NCBI GenBank assembly: GCA_937919015.1
Contig: CALFPN010000037.1
Location: 1-8,989 of the forward strand
DNA length: 8,989 bases
Origin: an uncultured Clostridia bacterium
GTDB taxonomy: Bacteria; Bacillota; Clostridia; Lachnospirales; Anaerotignaceae
Reading direction: 5' to 3'
The notes below the pieces were generated by a model. It ran no database searches. It was given only the letters and a program-made list of their open reading frames with translations, and was not told the DNA's origin. The position numbers and the translations under genes were made by a program. Shown here piece after piece: positions 5,555 through 8,989 of the stretch. Numbering within the stretch: the stretch's first letter is position 1; every line of letters begins with the position of its first letter.

Positions 5555-7177
5555 ATGATCGCTGCACAGGGTGTCAGCCTCCAGTATGGTGGCAGAGTAC
5601 TTTTCAACGACGTAAATATCAACTTTACAAAGGGCAACTGCTATGGCCTGATCGGTGCTAATGGTGCCGGCAAATCTACATTTCTGAAAATTCTGGCGGG
5701 GGAACTGGAACCTAACAAAGGCTCTGTTTTCATTACGCCCGGAGAAAGAATGGCAGTACTGAAACAGGACCACTTCCTGTTCGATGATTTTGAAGTAGTA
5801 GAATGTGTTCTGTATGGTCACAAAAGACTGTACGATATCAGAAAAGAAAAAGATGCACTCTACATGAAAGAAGACTTTACAGATGAAGACGGGATCAAAG
5901 CTGCAGAACTGGAAGGGGAATTTGCAGAGCTGGATGGCTGGGCAGCAGAATCCAACGCAGAAATGCTGTTAAACGGTCTGGGTGTGACAAATGAATTCCA
6001 CTACATGAAAATGAAAGAACTGACCGGTGGTCAGAAGGTGAAGGTTCTGCTGGCACAGGCTTTGTTCGGCAATCCCGATATCCTGCTTTTGGACGAACCT
6101 ACCAACCATCTGGATATCCATGCCATCAAATGGCTGGAAGAATTCCTGATGAACTTCGAAAATACGGTGATCGTTGTTTCCCATGACCGTCACTTCCTGA
6201 ACAAAGTCTGCACAAATATCGCAGATATCGACTACGGTAAAATCACTATGTTCGTAGGGAACTACGATTTCTGGTACAACTATACACAGATGACACAGCG
6301 TCAGCTGAAGGATCAGAACAAGCGTGTGGAACAGAAAATCAAAGAACTGCAGGACTTCATCCAGAGATTCTCTGCCAACGCTTCCAAAGCAAAACAGGCC
6401 ACATCCAGAAAGAAACTGCTGGATAACCTGCAGATGGATACCATCAAACCCTCCAGCCGCCGTTATCCCTTCTGTGACTTCAAACAGGACAGAGAAGTGG
6501 GGAATGACGTTCTTCTGGTAGAGGGCATTTCCAAAACCATCGACGGCAAAAAGGTGCTGAATGATGTAAGCTTTATGATCCGCCCCCATGAAAAAGTGGC
6601 TTTTGTAGGTAAGGATGAAATTGCAAGAACCACACTGTTCCAGATCCTGATGGGCGAAATGGAGCCCGATGCAGGGACATTCAAATGGGGCGTAACCACA
6701 AAAACAGCATACTTCCCCAAAGATAATACAGAATATTTTGAAGGCTGCACAGACAGTCTGATTGAATGGCTGCGTCCTTACGCAAAAGAAGGCGAACAGT
6801 ATGATTCTGATATCCGCGGCTGGCTGGGCAGAATGTTGTTCAGTGGGGAAGAAGCACTGAAATCTGCAAATGTACTGTCTGGTGGTGAAAAAGTAAGATG
6901 TATGCTGTGTAAAATGATGATGAGCGGTGCCAACGTAATGATCCTGGATGAACCTACGAACCATCTGGATCTGGAGTCCATCACAGCAGTCAACGAAGGC
7001 TTGACAAACTTCAAGGGCACACTGCTGTTTGACTCCCACGACCATCAGTTCGTGCAGACCATCGCTGACAGAATCATTGAAATCCTGCCCGGCGGTATCA
7101 TTGACAGACAAATGACATACGATGAATATATCGATGATGAAAGCATCGATGCCATGAGAGAAAAGCTGTCTGTTTAA
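5555..7177 (+). CDS. ABC-F family ATPase (YbiT/YkpA-like)
   Basis: The 540-residue soluble protein has two ABC domains and no membrane segments, as in ABC-F translation factors that act at the ribosomal E-site. Domain 1 is complete: Walker A GANGAGKS (34-41), Q-loop Q71, signature LTGGQ (156-160), Walker B ILLLDE (176-181) and switch SHDRH (209-213). A charged helical linker lies at about 240-319, the P-site-tRNA interaction region in this family. Domain 2 starts near 320 and has signature LSGGEK (441-446), Walker B MILDE (462-466) and SHDH (494-497). Its Walker A is unusual: GKDEIARTT (352-360), with the catalytic Lys replaced by R358 and the loop glycines lost. The Q-loop Gln is K389. ATP site usage may therefore be asymmetric. 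Length and linker suggest a housekeeping YbiT/YkpA-like member, not a specialised resistance protein, but resistance cannot be excluded. AAGGAG precedes the ATG by 8 nt. Codon use is clean, consistent with good expression. Confidence 0.93.
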   Translation: MIAAQGVSLQYGGRVLFNDVNINFTKGNCYGLIGANGAGKSTFLKILAGELEPNKGSVFITPGERMAVLKQDHFLFDDFEVVECVLYGHKRLYDIRKEKDALYMKEDFTDEDGIKAAELEGEFAELDGWAAESNAEMLLNGLGVTNEFHYMKMKELTGGQKVKVLLAQALFGNPDILLLDEPTNHLDIHAIKWLEEFLMNFENTVIVVSHDRHFLNKVCTNIADIDYGKITMFVGNYDFWYNYTQMTQRQLKDQNKRVEQKIKELQDFIQRFSANASKAKQATSRKKLLDNLQMDTIKPSSRRYPFCDFKQDREVGNDVLLVEGISKTIDGKKVLNDVSFMIRPHEKVAFVGKDEIARTTLFQILMGEMEPDAGTFKWGVTTKTAYFPKDNTEYFEGCTDSLIEWLRPYAKEGEQYDSDIRGWLGRMLFSGEEALKSANVLSGGEKVRCMLCKMMMSGANVMILDEPTNHLDLESITAVNEGLTNFKGTLLFDSHDHQFVQTIADRIIEILPGGIIDRQMTYDEYIDDESIDAMREKLSV

Positions 7178-7194
7178 TCAAATCAATATCAGAG

Positions 7195-7231
7195 AAATCC
7201 TGCCTCTGTGTTTGCACAGGGGCAGATTTTT
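7195..7231 (+). terminator. Terminator/possible attenuator between ABC-F and lysO genes
   Basis: CTGCCTCTGTG (7200-7210) pairs with CACAGGGGCAG (7215-7225) over 11 bp with one G-U. The loop is TTTG, flanking AAAT/ATTT extends it, and T7227-7231 follow. The T-run ends one base before the GGAGGG ribosome binding site of the next gene. There is thus no room for a promoter between the terminator and that gene. Confidence 0.85.
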
Positions 7232-7244
7232 GGAGGGATGAAAT

Positions 7245-7526
7245 ATGCGGGATATCTTTCTGGTAGTCGGCATCGGTTTTTTCATCGGCTACAAAGGGTT
7301 CATCAAAGAAAAGGGGATCAAATGGAATAGCAAATTGCAGACGGTCTGGCTGATGCTTTTGATCTTCTGTATGGGGGTCAGCATTGGCAGAAACGGAAAT
7401 ATCGTGAAAAATCTGCCCCTTCTGGGTGGCAAGGCGATTCTCTTTGCTATCATAACTGCCTTGTGCAGCACCATTGTGGTGTATATCCTTTCTCATCTGT
7501 TTCTGGAAAAGGAGGGGAAGAAATGA
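7245..7526 (+). CDS. LysO-type exporter, N-terminal subunit
   Basis: This 93-residue protein has three predicted membrane segments (about 3-17, 33-48, 60-87). It corresponds to the N-terminal third of LysO (YbjE, DUF340), which in E. coli is a single chain of about 300 residues exporting lysine. The stretch LMLLIFCMGVSIGRN is typical of this part. The TGA overlaps the ATG of the next gene (ATGA, 7523-7526), so the two are translationally coupled and probably assemble into one transporter. GGAGGG (7232-7237) lies 7 nt before the ATG and directly follows a terminator-like hairpin. Separate genes for the two LysO parts are, to my knowledge, seen in other anaerobes. This is therefore a natural split and not decay. 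Substrate (lysine or a related amino acid) is inferred from the family. Confidence 0.82.
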   Translation: MRDIFLVVGIGFFIGYKGFIKEKGIKWNSKLQTVWLMLLIFCMGVSIGRNGNIVKNLPLLGGKAILFAIITALCSTIVVYILSHLFLEKEGKK

Positions 7527-8110
7527 GTCTTGCAATTTTAGCGGTGCTGGTGCTGGGCATTGGTGCAGGCTTTGTTATGCCTGAAACGATAAGTGCAATG
7601 GTTGACAGTGCATCTTCCTATATGCTGTTGATTTTGCTGTTTTCTGTGGGCATTGATATGGGGCTGAACAAAGAGGTGTTTACCCGCATCAAGGAACTGG
7701 GGTTTAAAATTTTGCTGATCCCCTTTGGGGTAGTTGTTGGCTCCCTTTGCGGCGGATTTCTGACTGCTTTGCTGACGGAGCTGCCTGTGAAGGACGGTTT
7801 GGCGATTTCTGCCGGTCTGGGATGGTACAGCCTTTCCGGCATCCTGATTACAGAAGCGGGCAATCCTGTTGGGGGGACGATCTCCTTTCTGGCCAATGTG
7901 TTCCGTGAAATGCTGACGTTTATTGTGGTGCCCTTTATTGCCAGTCATCTGAATTATTATTGTGCCATTGCACCTGCAGGGGCAACGGCCATGGATACAA
8001 CACTGGGCATCATCAGCAAGAACACCAATGCTACGGTGGCAGTGCTGAGTTTTGTCAGCGGTGTCATCTGTACGCTGGTGGTGCCGGTTTTGGTGCCGAT
8101 TTTCCTGTAA
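7523..8110 (+). CDS. lysO: LysO-family exporter, C-terminal subunit
   Basis: The 195-residue membrane protein matches the C-terminal two thirds of the LysO lysine exporter. Characteristic segments in order are LLFSVGIDMGLN (38-49), GLGWYSLSG (98-106) followed by ITEA, SFLANVFREMLTFIVVPF, and AIAPAGATAMDTTLGIISK. A final hydrophobic helix ends at the C-terminus. The polar and charged residues within these hydrophobic stretches (D45, the WYS segment, R in NVFRE, MDTT) are conserved in the family and likely line the transport path. The start at 7523 uses GGAGGGG (7511-7517) 5 nt upstream, inside the end of the partner gene, with a 4-nt overlap. Together with the 93-residue partner it makes the full-length exporter. 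No clear terminator follows: only an A/T-only inverted stretch near 8111-8131 lies before the tRNA promoter. Confidence 0.9.
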   Translation: MSLAILAVLVLGIGAGFVMPETISAMVDSASSYMLLILLFSVGIDMGLNKEVFTRIKELGFKILLIPFGVVVGSLCGGFLTALLTELPVKDGLAISAGLGWYSLSGILITEAGNPVGGTISFLANVFREMLTFIVVPFIASHLNYYCAIAPAGATAMDTTLGIISKNTNATVAVLSFVSGVICTLVVPVLVPIFL

Positions 8111-8142
8111 AAAAGAAAAAACAATTTTTTTGAAGAAAAGTG

Positions 8143-8171
8143 TTGACAAAACTTCGTCGGTGCGTTATTAT
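8143..8171 (+). promoter_or_regulatory. Strong sigma-A promoter for tRNA-Leu
   Basis: TTGACA (8143-8148), a 17-nt spacer and TATTAT (8166-8171) place the start at about 8178. This leaves a 5' leader of roughly 13 nt before the tRNA. Confidence 0.88.
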
Positions 8172-8191
8172 AGTCAAGCGCACTGAGTTGT

Positions 8192-8276
8192 GCGGATGTG
8201 GCGGAACTGGCAGACGCGCTAGATTCAGGTTCTAGTGGGCATTGCGCCCGTGCAGGTTCAAGTCCTGTCATCCGCA
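8192..8276 (+). tRNA. tRNA-Leu (anticodon CAG)
   Basis: The acceptor stem GCGGATG (8192-8198) pairs with CATCCGC (8269-8275), with discriminator A8276. The anticodon stem CTAGA/TCTAG encloses TTCAGGT, giving anticodon CAG (8226-8228), which reads CUG. A long variable arm (GGGC/GCCC) marks a class II tRNA. The T-arm is GCAGG-TTCAAGT-CCTGT, with one G-U pair. CCA is not encoded. It forms a single-tRNA transcription unit with its own promoter and terminator. No duplicated 3' end or integrase that would suggest an attachment site is seen. Confidence 0.96.
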
Positions 8277-8286
8277 GGTATTGCGG

Positions 8287-8317
8287 AAAAGACCATCGAG
8301 GTATCGATGGTCTTTTT
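8287..8317 (+). terminator. Rho-independent terminator after tRNA-Leu
   Basis: A 13-bp perfect stem runs from AAAAGACCATCGA (8287-8299) to TCGATGGTCTTTT (8304-8316), with loop GGTA, and ends in a T-run. The A/T outer part would let it work in either direction. Confidence 0.92.
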
Positions 8318-8392
8318 GTTTTTCTTGCATTTTTTGTCAGAGATGGTATTCTTATATCAGATGTATAAATTTTGGTACAAGGTGGCGATCTT

Positions 8393-8989
8393 ATGATGCA
8401 TTTCGAATATCTGAAAAACGAAACACCCTGGGGAGATAAGCCGTTCCGTCCTGATCTGCAGGGGGCTGTGCTGGGAGGCAAACGAGGGCGTATTCTGGTG
8501 ACGATTCTGCGGGCCGGCGGCGAAGGCAAGCATCCGACCATTCTTCTTGCCCACGGCATTCCCGGTGTGGAAAAAAATCTGGATCTGGCTCAGGGGTTGC
8601 GTCGTGTGGGTTTCCATGTGGTGACGTATCATTATAGCGGCAGCTGGAATAGTGCGGGGGATTATGCGATTACCCATTGTCTGGAGGATAGTGAAACGGT
8701 ACTGGAATATATCAAAAATGACACGGAAATGCACTTCGATACGGAACAGCTGTATGTGGTTGGCCATAGCATGGGCTGTTTCATTGCGGCCCATCTGGCG
8801 GCAAAACATCCGGAATTGAAGGCGGCAGTCACCATTGCACCCTGTGATATGGGGGAAGGCATGATGAGTGCAAAAGGCAGGGAGCAAATGAAAGCCATTT
8901 TTGAAAGTGCGGCTCCTTGGCTCAGCGGCACCTCTGCACAGGCGTTGTACGAAGAAACAGAAAAAAATAAAAAAGCTTATCAGCTTTCT
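8393..8989 (+). CDS. Alpha/beta hydrolase, 3' end beyond window
   Basis: The 199 visible codons form the N-terminal part of a serine alpha/beta hydrolase. An HGIPG segment (54-58) supplies the oxyanion-hole region, followed by a helix and a strand (HVVTYHYSGS, about 75-84). The nucleophile elbow is GHSMG (124-128), with S126 as the likely catalytic Ser. A strand with TIAPCDMG follows. The acid and His of the triad would lie beyond the window or close to its edge. The layout, with no signal peptide, resembles cytosolic dienelactone-hydrolase or peptidase-like esterases. The substrate is unknown. Two ATG codons are adjacent; the one at 8393 is 7 nt from AGGTGG (8380-8385) and is preferred to 8396. 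A TATAAA (8364-8369) could be a -10 box, but no -35 sits at the right distance. Confidence 0.88.
   Translation, partial: MMHFEYLKNETPWGDKPFRPDLQGAVLGGKRGRILVTILRAGGEGKHPTILLAHGIPGVEKNLDLAQGLRRVGFHVVTYHYSGSWNSAGDYAITHCLEDSETVLEYIKNDTEMHFDTEQLYVVGHSMGCFIAAHLAAKHPELKAAVTIAPCDMGEGMMSAKGREQMKAIFESAAPWLSGTSAQALYEETEKNKKAYQLS

Noticed and set aside
5969..7111. Long minus-strand open frame opposite ABC-F
   Set aside because: An antisense shadow of a highly conserved gene; the composition is Cys/His/Phe-rich and no start signals are seen.
7463..7530. lysO as a frameshifted pseudogene
   Set aside because: The second frame has its own ribosome binding site and an ATGA overlap, and both parts are complete relative to the family, so a natural split is more likely.
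8111..8135. A/T-only inverted stretch after lysO as a terminator
   Set aside because: The stem would be purely A-T and weak. It may help in 3'-end formation but does not meet intrinsic-terminator criteria.
8192..8280. tRNA-Leu as an integration (att) site
   Set aside because: No repeat of the tRNA 3' end, integrase or atypical flanking DNA is visible within the window.

Overview
The window looks like a chromosomal segment of a low-to-mid GC, probably spore-forming anaerobic Firmicute. Clostridia, in particular a Lachnospirales-type gut organism, fits best. This is inferred from gene types, strong AGGAGG-type ribosome binding sites, sigma-A promoters close to TTGACA-17-TATAAT, Rho-independent terminators, and a tRNA without an encoded CCA. 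No mobile element, CRISPR array or rRNA is visible.

Layout. (1) Positions 1-630, minus strand: the N-terminal part of a collagen-like Gly-X-Y protein, of the kind found on spore exosporia and cell surfaces. It runs off the left edge. A divergent 160-bp intergenic region (631-790) holds a sigma-K-like promoter for this gene, an 18-bp perfect palindrome and a consensus sigma-A promoter facing right. (2) 791-2883, plus strand: a two-gene unit. The first gene fuses an aromatic-acid-exporter-like membrane domain to a HAD domain that lacks its nucleophilic Asp. The second is tcdA (tRNA t6A dehydratase), followed by a strong terminator. (3) 3017-4348: a MATE multidrug/Na+ antiporter. (4) 4544-5395: a secreted lipoprotein with its own promoter and terminator. 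(5) 5555-7177: an ABC-F ATPase with an atypical second ATP site. (6) 7245-8110: a LysO-type amino acid exporter encoded as two overlapping genes, with an intrinsic-terminator-like hairpin abutting the first ribosome binding site. (7) 8192-8276: tRNA-Leu(CAG) as a stand-alone unit with promoter and terminator. (8) 8393-8989: the N-terminal part of an alpha/beta hydrolase, running off the right edge.

The genes are mostly separate short transcription units of housekeeping, transport and envelope function, not one pathway. Three are membrane exporters (ArAE-like, MATE, LysO-like). I do not see a clearly new multi-gene system. The observations most worth following are the membrane-exporter/degenerate-HAD fusion, the collagen-like gene with its putative sporulation promoter and palindrome, the ABC-F protein with Lys-to-Arg in the second Walker A, and the terminator-like hairpin in front of the split lysO pair.
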